41,669 bases of DNA from Chara braunii (lineage: Eukaryota > Streptophyta > Charophyceae > Charales > Characeae). The DNA is taken from positions 123,864 to 165,532 of the forward strand of contig BFEA01001147.1 of the NCBI GenBank assembly GCA_003427395.1, given 5' to 3'. A model generated the notes under the pieces. The model worked only from the letters and a program-made list of their open reading frames with translations, ran no database searches and was not told where the DNA came from. Position 1 is the first letter of the stretch. Every line of letters starts with the position of its first letter. The translations under genes were made by a program, and so were the position numbers. Below are positions 1 to 11,885 of the stretch, piece after piece.

Positions 1-63
1 AAAACAATCCATCGATCCATCAATCCATCAATCCATCAATCAATCAATCAATCAATCAATCAA
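1..63. repeat. (ATCC/AATC)n simple repeat
   Basis: Tetranucleotide array of ATCC then AATC/CAAT units, running directly into a T tract (about 64-97). Low-complexity DNA, not coding. Confidence 0.9.
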
Positions 64-142
64 TTTTTTTTTTTTTTTTTTTTAAATTTTTTTTTAACAT
101 ATCACAAATCACTCCCCCCGAAATTTTCGATTTTTTTTTTTT

Positions 143-300
143 TGCCATAGGCCTGCAGCGGCCGACGTGCGCAGGCCAACCGCGCGTGCAGATTTCGAGG
201 GCGCGCGCCCGCCTGATCGTGGCACGGCCGCGCGAGGACTCGGCCGCGCGGCCTAGGATGCGGACTCGGATCCTGCGGCCGCGGCCGAGGGTGCATGTAG
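143..300. other. GC- and CpG-rich island next to T tracts
   Basis: About 150 bases of very GC-rich, CpG-dense sequence with self-complementary pieces such as GCGGCCGCGGCC, bounded on the left by T tracts. Comparable GC islands sit beside A/T homopolymers at 25,935-26,290 and 26,660-26,787. Could be a transposon end or a CpG island; no gene is recognisable in it. Confidence 0.5.
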
Positions 301-301
301 A

Positions 302-655
302 TACCTTGTGCTGGAAGAGTGCGACATTGGTCGCTGAATGCCAGTACTTCGGGAAAGTTGTTGTCGTCATCATTCGGTATTGTAGTCTAGGCTAGATAGG
401 ATCTTCCATCTGTAGTCTGGGCGCCGAGCGCTAGATAGGATATCAATATTGGTTCTTCATTGATGATGATGATGAAAATTTTACCTGCATTGTCAATTAT
501 GAGCTCTTGGTGTCTTCTTTTTTGGTGAAACTCGTGACGCAATTCTACTATTGGTTCGAGGTCACGACTATCTGGTCTTGTGTATGTGATACTGTTTGAT
601 TGCCAAAGTTCGCTACTGCTCATCGTCCTTGCATATTATTATTATTATTAATAAA
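302..655 (+). repeat. Dispersed repeat family R1, copy 1, with (ATT)n tail
   Basis: About 350 bases ending in (ATT)n. Its reverse complement aligns with sequences at 22,264-22,656, 24,438-24,806 and 24,988-25,380, and partly with 26,414-26,527. Shared landmarks on the minus strand are CAAGAGCTCATAATTGACA, a run of CAT/ATC triplets, GAAGAACCA, and GATCCTATCTAGCC. With the tail taken as 3' it looks like a short retroposon (SINE or LINE 3' end). On the minus strand a 78-codon frame resembles the frame in copy 4 (shared pattern DSRD-x2-P-x2-EL-x-HE and a later NAG), so an exon origin is also possible. Confidence 0.7.
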
Positions 656-1037
656 ATCATAGTCGTTTTCATTCACACTTCTCATGCATGCAAGCATGTG
701 CGCAGCAAACCGGCGGTAAGCGCCGATTCAAAATTAAGAGAATGTGACGAATTAAAGCAGAGTCTGGATACAAGTTCACATCAGATGGTTGTGGCCACCT
801 TCTTCCTCCTCGATTGACATGCAATCGTTTGTGGCCGATCTCACTCCTTTTAGCCCACTTCATCTTTCGGGCACATGCAGACCTTCATTTACAAAACACT
901 TCGACAATGCTTCCGCACTGTCTTGCGGGCAGAGTGAACAACAAACACGACCACTTGGTCCTAGAGGCACGCATGCAGGAAGGCAAGCAGGTTGTTGTGC
1001 CTAGGGCTATATGGCGAGATTGGCTTAAGTAGAGAAA
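656..1037. other. No recognisable gene
   Basis: Mixed-composition DNA between R1 copy 1 and the LTR retrotransposon. Two overlapping open frames of about 70 codons on the + strand show no recognisable domain. I see no RNA gene or repeat here. Confidence 0.5.
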
Positions 1038-1215
1038 ATGTACATGAACAGAGGGGGAGATACTAGAAAAGGAGGAGTAGGGGGAGTGGAAAGGAGGAAG
1101 GTTACGAGAAGAGAAGGAGAAGGGGGAAAGAGGAAAGTGACAGGATACTACCCCTTTTTACTATTATTATTACTATTATTGTTATTTATTTTTGTTATTG
1201 ATATTATTGAACATC
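1038..1215. repeat. Purine-rich tract followed by (ATT)n
   Basis: A/G-rich sequence (1,038-1,140) followed by ATT/GTT triplets to about 1,212. An (ATT)n block at the equivalent place is present, inverted, at the outer edge of LTR copy 2 (12,241-12,303), so this may belong to the LTR family rather than be independent. Confidence 0.6.
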
Positions 1216-3625
1216 ACAGGGCGGAAACGAAGAGAATGCAAGGCATTGGATATGAGAGAGACATTATCACTGTGTGATGGTGTCTGGCTCCTCCATCCTC
1301 CTCCATTCTTGTCTTTGATGAATCCACTCAGACACCTACTTCTCCTTCTATAAGTATTTGATGATGATTCTCAATGAGATAACCTTTGCCAACTTTAAAG
1401 GTCCGGACAATCAAATACGTAGACTAGACGTGACCGATACCAGGGCGATTGCGGGAGCTCTGCCGAAGTTCAGGAGGGACTCTTGAGGCAGGGAACTATG
1501 ACTCTATGAGGTATGCGTCACCTAACCCTTTCCCGTATACCCTTACAAGCTACGCCCTTCAAAAGATACCTGTATGGTTGTGTGACTCTTGAGGCAGGGA
1601 ACTATGACTCTATGAACTATGCCTGTATGGTTGTGTGATACACTGTTTGTGTATTCTTCAGGACCAAGATAATCAAAAGAGGAAGAGAATATATGTTTGT
1701 GAGTCGTCGTGCTACTTATGTATGAGCTGACATGACNAAGGGTTGAAACTTAGGTAATCATATATGACTTACCTTACCATTTGCCGGATCGACTGTTGTC
1801 GTGACGAGCAGAGGTGTCTAACATTAACTTATGAACTAACTTAGGTACTCATGTATGAGTTACCTTACCATCTACCGGATCGACTGTCGTCGTGACGGGA
1901 AGAGGTGTCTGACATTAGAAATAATAAAGGGAGACTTTTGTGCGGGTCGCCCTATTAGGCTACCGGACCACTCTCCGAAGGTGGTAAAAATCCCATGTGT
2001 GGGTTTGACACTTGTTTTTTGTGGTTGGGACGATTGGCATAATCTGAGGGTGTCGGTACTCCTGTGCGTGCTACCTCACCACCTTGATTAACTAGGATCT
2101 GCTTGATTGTGAAACGTGAACTCAAAGGATTTTTGATACTAACGTCCTTTCTTATTAATGACTCTGGAAGATTCGGTCTTTGCACTTATTTAAGGTGTAG
2201 GAGGGGGCTGAAGGGAGGGTCATCCTATTCACACACTTGAGCCTAAGGCTGGCTAACAACCTGCAAAGAGTAGGAAATCACATTGCTACTCTTTCTTTCT
2301 TATCTTACTCACCCTCGGGCAGTCCGACCGCCAGAGTGGTAATAGGAAGACTTCTCTAGGAGTCACCCTATTACTTGTTTAACGGCGGAACTACTCATTA
2401 CCCAAGGAGAGTAGTAGACGGGCCTTTGTTGGGGTCTGTCTATTACCTACTTGATTTTATACTAACTCGCTAAGAGGGTACTCTTATAGGAATACCTTAA
2501 ACACTCGTCTTTTGTCCAACACTAACCTGGTCTCGGGACGGTCAGCTTCAGAAGGGTAACATGATACCCTTGTTAGGATTATCCTAATGCACTCAATATG
2601 TGGAAAATGGAGTAGGGGTGTTGAATCTTTGTTGACCTGTTTGTGTGCAGGTCCCTGTTTATCTACTGCATCTCAAGGAAGAGGTTCTACAAAAATAACC
2701 GAAATTTTTGTTATCTTTCGATAACAGATCGGTTGTTACCGATTCAACTTTTCCCCTTTGACTTGATACCCATCTTTAAAGTCAAACCCTGTGGTCAGTA
2801 AAACCGTCACCTGTGGTCATTGCCTAAATGGTCCAAGTCACTCTCAAGGGTCCTTTGAAGAATTGTGAGGGGGTTGGNCTTACGTCTCAGGAAAGACAAG
2901 GCTGTCATACATGGTTTGGGAAGTGAGGGATAAAGTCAATGGTTGATGGTTGACGTCATTAGTGCATGGCATGTGAACTGTCNTTGCATTATTTTGTGCA
3001 NGTCTGTTTTGTGCATGATTTNGGATTGAACTGGACCTGATATGTTGAAGAGTCTCGGACACANAGCACTTGTGANAGTGGNAAGGGTTCTTNGCGGTAA
3101 TAACCTCATCCTCATTATTGTCTTGTATAACTTTTATATCATCTGATATTCAGTTAAGTCATGGTCTGTTAAGAAAGATGGGACGCCCCTTGGTAGAAAN
3201 ATGGTTTGATTGATATTTGTCAAGAGAATNATACAATAAGNAGTAGCGAAAATAGACTGTCTTTTAAAAGTTTGACCTAAATATCTCACGAGTCAGTTCT
3301 ATACTTCTTACCGCGCGTTACCCATTTTATGCTACAACGATCGAGCAAAAGCCCTCGGCCGACTTACATCTACAAAGGCATGTAAAAGTCTTCGCATGTG
3401 GGCCAGTAGCTCAGTAAGGATACGCCTACCTAAGGGTGGTGACAGCCCTTGGGGTAGAGGTAGGTTGTACCCCGCGGCTCCCCGACCTGTCGTGGGGCGT
3501 CGTGAGAGGTATAGCCGGCGGGCACGGTCGGAGTGGTGACTAGTTATTCTTTAAAAATAAATCCTGCGTGACACGACCGTGAGGTTCAGCGCTCCCAACG
3601 GGGTGCAGAATCGTCGCGCGCTACA
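1140..3625 (+). mobile_element. LTR, copy 1 (5' LTR of element A)
   Basis: Reverse-complement similarity links this region to 8,093-12,320. Examples are the block at 1,441-1,497 (CAGGGCGATTGCGGGAGCTC and following) matching 11,724-11,780 inverted, and 3,541-3,612 matching 8,101-8,170 inverted. The 3' end is set by the CA at 3,624-3,625, two bases before a primer binding site. The 5' end is uncertain because similarity runs past the palindromic block at 1,258-1,285 towards an (ATT)n tract. It is shorter than copy 2 and more diverged. Imperfect hairpins occur at 1,924-1,956, 2,339-2,374 and 2,411-2,446. Confidence 0.8.
3556..3561 (+). promoter_or_regulatory. Polyadenylation signal AATAAA in LTR copy 1
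   Basis: AATAAA about 65 bases before the LTR 3' end, conserved in the other two LTR copies at 8,157-8,162 and 29,888-29,893 on the minus strand. Its place suits the R/U5 region of an LTR. Confidence 0.6.
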
Positions 3626-3627
3626 GT

Positions 3628-3645
3628 TGGCGCCGTTGCCGGGGA
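3628..3645 (+). promoter_or_regulatory. Primer binding site, tRNA-Asp type
   Basis: TGGCGCCGTTGCCGGGGA lies two bases downstream of the LTR end. It is complementary to the 3' end of plant tRNA-Asp including CCA, as in many plant Ty3/Gypsy elements. The site fixes the LTR boundary and the + orientation of element A. Confidence 0.9.
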
Positions 3646-3891
3646 CCTTCGGTTACCTGTCGAGGTCCTATGTGAACGGACCTGGGTCTGGTTAATTGAA
3701 ACCCTAGCAAAACGACAAAGAAGAAGTAGAATGCCACGTAGCTTTCACTAGTTAGTAAGATAGCTAATAGGGATAATTGATGATCTATAAGTAAGAGCTG
3801 CTCTTGAGATAAGATGAGTACTAGAGCCTTGNGAANCTTAGTCGACACTTCTATTATTTTCCCAAGGAGGTAGTTGCTCCCGAGTCTGTTC

Positions 3892-4095
3892 ATGGGGGGG
3901 AGTATGCAAGTAGTGGTCGAAGATCACGAAGTCTTTATAAAAGTAAAGTCGGTAGGGATAGCGTATGAGCTGATTGACGCAGTAGGATTTGAAGATTTCT
4001 TGTTGAATCTGCACGAGCGATTTTTGACTGTGCTAATTTCTTCCGACCATAATATTTTCCATCTCTACGTTGACCTCGCGTACTCCCGTCTTTGA
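3892..4095 (+). CDS. Small ORF (67 codons) in the leader of element A
   Basis: Starts at an ATG in a GGGGGG context and ends at TGA. The protein (start MGGSMQVVVEDHEVFIKVKS) has alternating hydrophobic segments, no zinc motif and no recognised domain. It lies between the primer binding site and the gag start. The related minus-strand fragment at 29,591-29,803 has a leader of only about 210 bases and lacks this ORF, so it may be an insertion or a lost module. Function unknown; could be non-coding. Confidence 0.3.
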   Translation: MGGSMQVVVEDHEVFIKVKSVGIAYELIDAVGFEDFLLNLHERFLTVLISSDHNIFHLYVDLAYSRL

Positions 4096-4253
4096 AGTTT
4101 TTAATTAAGATCCTCTAGATAAGTAGTTAAGTAGATTAGATTACGCCACAGAGTTGAAATTCCTTAATAAATGGTACGTATCGCTACACATAGGCGATAC
4201 CTTAATCGGTAGGTGGGCTAGGAAGGTGCGTCGAGTAATACCTTTCTCCAACC

Positions 4254-4660
4254 ATGCCTCGCGGATCAGGAACTGAAAGGGAGAGAGGTGGACGACAAGG
4301 AAAGGCTACAGATAGACCTATTGATTTTACAAAGGAAAGAGAATAGNGGGAGGAAGAACAGGAAGAGNAGGAAAAGTGGGAAGGGGTGAGATGGCATCGA
4401 CATCAGGAAAACTTCCGCGAACGCAAGNCGTCCCCTNGAAGGATGGNCTATTATTCCTATAAGTACGAGCAGCATTACGGNGCCNCTCCCNCACGGTTCG
4501 AACTGCCTCCTCGTATTTATCCAATGGAATATACTCTCCCTCTTCTTCTATGGCACGTCGACTTCAGCAATTGATTGTCCTTCCTCAACCGCCTCGACTT
4601 GCTCTTCCGTCGCCNCCGCATGTGCCTAACCCTCCCGTAGTGTCTCAGGCTGCACCTGNG
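4254..4660 (+). pseudogene. gag N-terminal relic of element A
   Basis: Begins at ATG 4,254. The N terminus is Arg/Gly-rich (GGRQGK, then RPIDFTKE), matching the minus-strand gag start at 29,590 (GGRQGK, RPIDLTKK). Later shared pieces are YYSYKY/FYSYRY and, after a frame change, LIVLPQP/LTVLPxP and PNPPVV/PDPPVV. An in-frame TAG lies at 4,344-4,346, close to Trp codons in the other copy, and several N bases break the frame. In the family, such Gag proteins form the particle and bind RNA. This copy cannot make an intact protein. Confidence 0.7.
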
Positions 4661-7600
4661 GATCATCGGTTATGTATCACCCTGACACTATTCTTCCTAT
4701 GTCAGATATAATTATGCGGGCTGATTTCATACCTAATGTACAAAGATGTCGTCCCGTCAACACGAAGCTTGACCAGCATAAGTAATGATTTAGTATTTGT
4801 CTTGGTCATCAGACAAAAACACCCTCGAGGGGGAATAGGTCACGATGATTTTCATACTTCTTCCCTTGTCAGTAACAATACCCATAACGAAGGGGGTATC
4901 CGTCTGGGAAGAAAAAANGGGAGTTGAGGAAAGTTGTTGGCACCTCCTTAGGGATAAGCGATCTAGATAGGTGTNAGGCGATTCCTATGGGTTTTTGTTC
5001 TNAATAGGCACAAATTTATCTTCATAAGTCTAAATATAGGTAGAGTCAGTAGNGACCCTCATTTGCTGTGGGTTCTTAATAAAAGTCCAATGTTAGGAAA
5101 GAGTCAATGTANGCCAAGTTCGTCNGTGGGAAAACTTTAGAGGTCGATTTCGTNTATAAGAGGCNGTCAAAGGCTCTTGATNCTGNGTGCAGTCAGTAAG
5201 GAAGTGNGGAGTTTGGTGTNGAATCATCCTGTTTATGTTCAACTTGCTGACAAGATTCACGTGTGAGGCTATTTGTTAGAACTTATCTACTACAAGATCA
5301 TCTGTCCGAATCTAAGCACTTCAATTCCTTCATTTTAAGACCATTCATTGAGCTTATCTATGTAAATTTATTCATTCGTGCCAAGTTTATTTGAGTCAGG
5401 CATATTTAATACTATTCATATGAGACTATCTATCTGATGCATTTTTATTTAAAACTGTGCACCTTAATCCATCCTTATGAGTTAATCACATATGACTATC
5501 CGTTTATATTGATTTCACTTGAACCTATATGGTTGGTTCGCTCCCCTATTAAAGAGTAGAAGTGCTACACAGAATCCACGTTCGACGAGGGATCGAAGGG
5601 GAATGGAGTGACCGACTTTTTAGGAGAAGAGATTCTATTAAGAGGTGGTCAATGTGTAGAGTCCGCTCTTGGGGGAATAGCAACCCTAAGTTATCCTTTC
5701 CCTGAAAAATGGTTTGAAGGGGCTATAAATTTATCTTNTAAAGTAGTAGTGAGACCCNCGCCGAAACTATGTTCCTGGTCCATAGTGGGGTGTTGTCACC
5801 TAACCTTTTGAGNAAAGTATTTGAGCCTTGTGAGACTATGGTCTGTAAAGGAGGCAATTAATATCTGCCGCAAGGAAGCAGGGGGTGTTGCCCCGACTAT
5901 CTTTGTCTCAAGTGGGTTCATCTGCACGAGATGGGGTATGGATCCTGGAANGTGTATGGTGNGGTTGTCTACNAATAAACAAGNGTCTGCAAGGAACGAA
6001 TATTGGAATCGGAGGGTGAAGCAGTGAGGCTTGATCCTTGAGTGAGGCTCGGGAGTCTAAGATGTTAACCCTCTTTTAGGGATTACACTGCTGCTTGACA
6101 TAATATATTTTTGTTAAAGCCCGGGTGTAAAATGTAGTACTCTCATTATTGTTGTATCTAAAACGCTTGTTGTTTGACCATATCATGATTCTTGTCTACC
6201 NTAACAGTTATCATAAGTTTATCGTCATCACTATGCACGCATATGCTAGTTAAACTTGTTATTTTTCCTGCTAATACTATTTACTTACTCAACTATTATA
6301 AATATTGTCGTCACTATGATAGTATATCCCTNCTACAATTAACAGTCATTATGATAATTTATGACATTCAATATCCAAAAATTGTGAATGCATCATTATC
6401 GCAGTATATTATCACCGACTTTTGAATGGTCTTAGATGATGGAAATGAGCAAATNTTAGAAAGGGATGATTTGNAAACTNTCTTTCAGGAAAAATATTAT
6501 CGGAAGGAGATGTTTTATTTTGAGAGATGTTTGTTGGACGTTTGTCTGTCCGAGCGGGATCTACGAGCAGTTGAAGCAGGCCAAAGAAAGGTTCAGGCCC
6601 TAACTATTTAAACAGTTAGCGCTTAACATGGGGGAATNAGGAAAGATTTGCGCCTAACTGGTGGATAGGCGACTCTTTGATTCTTTCTTCTAAGTTCTAT
6701 AATAAGACTCTCACATTTTNCTTTCTTTAGAATAAGATACTATACTCTAGAAGTAGAATGTGAGGTTAGATCTGCGATATGTTTGTTATTTATTTCCCAC
6801 TTAGATGCAATGATATACTTCACTAAATAGGATAAATGAGATGTTATAGAGTATGTACTTCGATATATAAGGTGTTATGAGATTTCACTGTGTTTTTTTA
6901 TACTTTTCTGACTCGACGGGTGTACTTTTGTAATTGAGAATATGAAGACGTGTGACTCGAGCTTTAAGACTGTTTTTGGCTAGACATTATGGATTCGGCT
7001 AAGCTTTATCCTGAGTCATATATGATTTCTATGTGTGGGGTTTGCCGACGAGGAGCAATTTCCACTTTCACAATTGAGTTGGTTCAGTGTTTGGTTTTGA
7101 TTGATGTAATGTGTATCTTGGATATGTGTACAATTGCGCTATCAATGCTTGAACTATGATGCTCAGAAGTGTTCAAGAAAGATAGGATGAAATATGATAC
7201 GTACGGTCTGAAAGTGTTTCGGCAATGTTGGTCAGTTGTTTCCATGCTTTGTCTTATATGGTTATTTTTGAAAAAAAACCTAAAAATGGGGTATGAGAAA
7301 GTTAAAATTTTTGATGCGTTTGAGCAACCCTGCGAGACAGAGAAATGTATGTTGTGAATGGAACGAATGTTTTTCTGCCTTCTGACAAGACAAGGAGTCA
7401 AACAAATACTTTTTCTTTGTGGATATTTGGTTGGTTTTCCTGTTGGTTAAATATCCCCGAAATGTGTGTCTGATCAGCCTGTGATCGAGGTCTGGGAGAC
7501 ACGTCCCCTAAGCGGCTCTAACGATAACCCTCGATCAGTGACAATATGACAATCATGATAATTTATTTTTATTGGTAAAATTTTTCATATATACATGAGG

Positions 7601-8092
7601 TTTGTTCATCTAAACTGACGAGGGGAGAAAATTTCTTTGGTCAAATTATTTTTTTATACATACATATATTTTTCTTTGTTCATCCACTCTAGGAGATCAG
7701 TTTGAGGGACTTAAAATTACCAAGCCTATGGTGAAAATTTGACATCGTTGGGACACACTCCCAGCGTGAGCTAAGCGTGAGCTGCTAACCAAGTATAACT
7801 AGGCAGTGAGTCTTCTTATTACGGCCTAGAACTGAAACCTGAGGGGGAGACTCGTTAATAATGGAATTGGTTCAGGCAGATATCGGAGGGATCAAGAGTC
7901 AGGTTTAAATTGATAGGAGGATTTCACCCGATATTGCTTAACCAATACGGGAACCATCGCTAAAAATAACAACCTGGTGGGCCGAAGTTTCGACTTGATC
8001 AACCGGTTGTGGTGGGTTGAGGNCGAGGTCGCCGATCCCCTCGCATTAGACTTCAGGTGGGACGATAAAATGTGACTTAGGATAAAACCCGC
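4661..8092. other. No recognisable gene in the rest of element A
   Basis: About 3.4 kb. Open stretches at 5,608-5,811, 5,821-6,027 and 6,426-6,611 (the last with YYRKEMFYFERCLLDV) may be retroelement coding remnants but carry no motif I recognise. The segment 6,100-7,700 is AT-rich. I see no RNA gene. Confidence 0.5.
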
Positions 8093-8156
8093 TNTCACGC
8101 ACGGCGGTCCTGCACCCCGCTGGGAGCGCTGAACCTCACGGTCGTGTCACGCACGA

Positions 8157-8162
8157 TTTATT
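8157..8162 (-). promoter_or_regulatory. Polyadenylation signal AATAAA in LTR copy 2
   Basis: TTTATT on the + strand, at the same distance from the LTR 3' end as in copies 1 and 3. Confidence 0.55.
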
Positions 8163-9842
8163 TTNGAAGAACAACTTGTCACCACTCCAACCGTGNGCGC
8201 AGGCTATACCTCTCACGACGCCCTCCGACAGGTCGGGACGTCGCGAGGTACAACTTACCTCTACCCGAGGGGTTGTCACCGCCCTCAGGTAGNCGTATCC
8301 CTGCTGAGCTACCGGCCTACGTGCGAAGGCTTTTACATGCCTTAGAAGAGGTAGGTCGGTCGAGGGCGTTTGCTCGATCGCTGTAGCATGAAATGGGGTA
8401 CGCGCTGTAAGACGCCTAGGACAGACCCNTTAGATACTCAAGTCGAACGTTGAGACCGTCGTCTTATTTCCGNTTTTGTTCTCAAAACACTTTCTCCTTC
8501 TAACCTCTATGATCAACGTATCAAAACCTTGTCACTACCAAAGATAATCTATTTCNCTCAACGTATGACTGATCATCAGATAGTATATAAGACTTNNTTA
8601 TGAATNGCGAGGTATTACCGCTGGGAACCCTTCCCACTTTCACAAGTGCTGAGTGTCCAAACTCTTCACGATGTTCATTCCAGTCCAGCCCAAATCATGC
8701 ACAAAACAGACCTGCACAACATAATGCAAAGACAGTTCACATGCCATGCACTAACGACGTCAACGATCAACCATTGACATTGTCCCTTACTCCCTTAACC
8801 ATGCATGACAACTCTATCTTTCCTGAGATGCAAGCCCAGCCCCCTCACATTTATTCAAAGGACCCTTGAGAGTGACCAGGACCATTTAGGTGGTGACCGC
8901 AGGTGACAGTTTTACTGATCACAGGGTTTGTTTTTGGATATAGGTATAGATTCAAAGTGGAAAGAGTTGAATCGGCAACGACCGACCTCTTATCGAGTGA
9001 TAACCGAAAATTGAGTCCTTTATGTAAGACTTCTTATTTAATTGCAGTAGACCAAGGCAAAAACCTGCACACAAACAGGTCAACAAAGATTCAACATCCT
9101 CACTTGATTCCCACATAATGATATCTAAGGGTCAAACCCTTTAGATCTGATCTATAAGCTCTGGAATCAACATCCCAGTGCCTAATCCCTAGCTTCTAAC
9201 TATCCCAAGTCATCTTGTCACTCTACCTCTTTCTGTTTCAAGGAGTCTCTTGCCTATGTCCTATGTCGTCTTAGGGAAACTCATAATTCCCTTACTCTCA
9301 GTCCTTGCATTTCACTCTGGTGGATAAGCACACCCTTTGATACTTTATGCGGTAGTCTGGCCGAGATCAACTCAAGCCAGTGGCGGATTCTCCGATGAAC
9401 TGCGGCTACACGGGGTATCTTCTTTCTCTGATTCCTTTTAGTTGCGGTGTTTCGTTTTTTCTTGCGTTCCTTTTAGGGACCTTTGAAGTCGCTCCCGATG
9501 GAGCATTCCCTTTTTCCTTCCCGTTTCTTCTTGTCCTGACATACGTAAGTAGTAGGCCGATTCACCCAGGAATTTTCCACTACTTGATCAAATGCAAACA
9601 ATCCGTTAGTCAGAAGAGTAGTCGAGTCGCCCTACGAGAGCACCCAACCACCCTTCAAAGTNCAAGCANCCAAGTAGTTCAGGCAATCTAGTGCAAGCAA
9701 TCGGGTAACTCACCCGGGAGTATCCTTTTATCAATTAAGNAGGTGNTTAGGAGGTCCATGTTGAGCCATCTCAACACTTGACCCTTGACCCTGCATTCAG
9801 AGAACATTCTAGACCNANGTGTTAGTACAGAGTTCAAGTTAA

Positions 9843-11250
9843 TAATANGTGACTTTCCCGGAAGCCTCCTATTACTCATTGATCAGAACTCGGTCTATTT
9901 TTACAAGTGTAATAGGATGACCCTACGGGAGTCACCCTACTACTTACTTAAGTCAGACGAGCCAGGATTAAGTTAGTGGACTTAGGCAAGCCGAAGTGTC
10001 TTACTTGGTACATTAGAATGTAGCCAGCAGGCTATAGGATGACCCCACGGGAGCTTCATATCTTCGGATCATTAATACTTATTTATGCCGCCTGTCAGTC
10101 ATACCTGGACAAGTAGTAGGGTTACTCACCCGGTAGTATTCCTCTACTGCCCAAGCACAATTATCATTAGTAGTCCTCTTAATCAAACAAGTAGTAGGAT
10201 AATTCTCCCGGGAGTTACTTTACTACCAATTTGATGAGTAGGAGATCAGTCAAAACAACTCCAAGTTAACTCGCCTTGACCGTTCCCCTACTTTACCCAC
10301 TCATCGTGAATGAGCAAGAGGTATGTTGACTTTCACGGAAGTCGACCAGATTGACTTAGACTTAGGAGTTTGTGTACTCACCCGGGAGTACTTAATTCCC
10401 TTCCTAAGTCTAGTCAGATCAAGTGATAGGAGAACTCCACGAGAGTCTCCCACAACCTGATTTAAATAATTAGGCTATTAGCATCCGAACGATGTCAATT
10501 CATTAGTCATTCCAAAACAAGTAGCAGATTTACTCACCCGGGAGTATCCCTTTTACCTGTCCATAATCAACTCACTTTTTTCCTCGTTAGAAGACCTCTT
10601 GATCAAACAAGTACTGGGATAACCCACCCGGGAACCACCCTACTACCAGTCTGATGCGTAGGAGATCACTCAACATTAACGGAAGCCGACCAGATTGACT
10701 TAGACGTAGGAGTTCGTGTACTCACCCGGAAGTACTTAATTCCCTTCCTAAGTCTAGTCAAATCAAGCGATAGGAGAACCCCACGGGAGCCTCCTATAAC
10801 CCGATTCAATTTTAATTACACAAACCATTAGTAACTTAAACAAGCCAACTTCTTAGTCATACCAAAACAGTTAGCAGGGTTACTCACCGGGAGTACCCCT
10901 TTTACTTGCCCAAACATAATCAACTCATTCTTTCTTTGTTAATTGATCCCAGATCAAACATAGTATTAGGAAACCCTCCCGGGAGTCACCCTCATACCAT
11001 TTCGATGCGTAGGAGATCAAGACCATTTTTAGGTTAGTTTGCCCTGATCGTTCATATTAATTGAGCAAGAGGTATTGTTGACTTATATGGATGTCGCACG
11101 GATCGATCTAGACTTAGGAGTTCGTGTACTCACCCGGGAGTACTTATTTCCCTCCTAAGTCTAATTAGATCAGTGATAGGAGAACCCCACGGGAGCCTCC
11201 GATTACCTCTGCTTTTGTTAGTTGCTTGAAGACGTGTACCCCACGGGAGT
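9843..11250 (-). repeat. Array of imperfect hairpins inside LTR copy 2
   Basis: At least twelve stem-loops with related apices (+ strand CACCCGGGAGT, CCCACGGGAGC or TTCCCGGAAG). Examples: 9,843-9,874, 9,905-9,945, 10,032-10,061, 10,111-10,158, 10,191-10,226, 10,328-10,344, 10,349-10,420, 10,693-10,763, 10,768-10,798, 11,109-11,163, 11,174-11,206, 11,234-11,250. The one at 11,109-11,163 has a perfect 12-base outer stem (TAGACTTAGGAG with CTCCTAAGTCTA) and an inner GTACTC/GAGTAC stem. Outer stems differ between hairpins while the apex is kept. Copies 1 and 3 contain comparable hairpins. Confidence 0.8.
10186..11210 (-). repeat. Three tandem 350-420 base units within LTR copy 2
   Basis: The anchors GTAGGAGATCA (10,241, 10,668, 11,011) and GTACTCACCCGG (10,375, 10,718, 11,126) recur in the same order three times. 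Each unit carries a CTCCCGGGAGTT-type hairpin, the long AGACTTAGGA/TCCTAAGTCT hairpin and a TAGGAGAACCCCACGGGAG hairpin. This internal amplification helps explain why copy 2 is longer than copy 1. Confidence 0.7.
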
Positions 11251-11885
11251 ACCGGATTAGTCATTCTTTGATTAATCATTTGAAGACATGCACTCCACGG
11301 AGTACCGGATCAGTCTTGGATTTAGCAGGTAAGCCAACAGAGAAGACGCACAATATCTTCCCGTCATTGATGTATGCATGTCAAAGACAACTAATTAGGT
11401 GGATAACGAGGTAGTTCGCACGGATAGTACCCATTTAGTCATTCAATGCAGGCAACATGACGACCCCAACGGAGACCTCCATCATACTGCCTTAGTTTTC
11501 TCAAGACCAAGCAGGCTAAGTTCCTTCTTGGTTCTTTCCTAAGTTCTTTTTTCTCACCTCAAACAGATTCTCAATTTAAGTATATACTACTTTTACTTTT
11601 GATATTTAGGTCCTGAAGAAAAGGTATAAACTATTTATCACACAATTACACATGCAGTTCGATGGGAGGGTATAACCTGTAAGGGTATATAGGAAGAGAA
11701 TGAAGCGTGCGTACCTTAAGGTTCCCTGCCTCCAGAGTTCCTCCTGAACTCCGNCAGAGCTCCCTCAATCGCCCTGCTTCGTCGGACCATCTGAACATTC
11801 GTCCTTCACAGAGTAGACTTTTTTCATTCCAAGATATCTTATTATTTCGGATAGTTTATGAAAACAAAGGGAAGTGAGGGGATTA

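Larger units (their letters stand above)
3626..8092 (+). mobile_element. Internal region of LTR retrotransposon element A, decayed
   Basis: Sequence from the primer binding site to the inverted LTR copy 2. It holds a gag relic near its start but no recognisable protease, reverse transcriptase or integrase. Many N calls lie in the first half. Because the next LTR copy is inverted, this is not a complete element: either its 3' half was lost or replaced, or copy 2 belongs to another insertion. Confidence 0.6.

Noticed and set aside
9843-11250. A CRISPR array, suggested by regularly recurring words.
   Set aside because: Repeats are not constant in length or spacing, the spacers are themselves related, and the region lies in a eukaryotic LTR.
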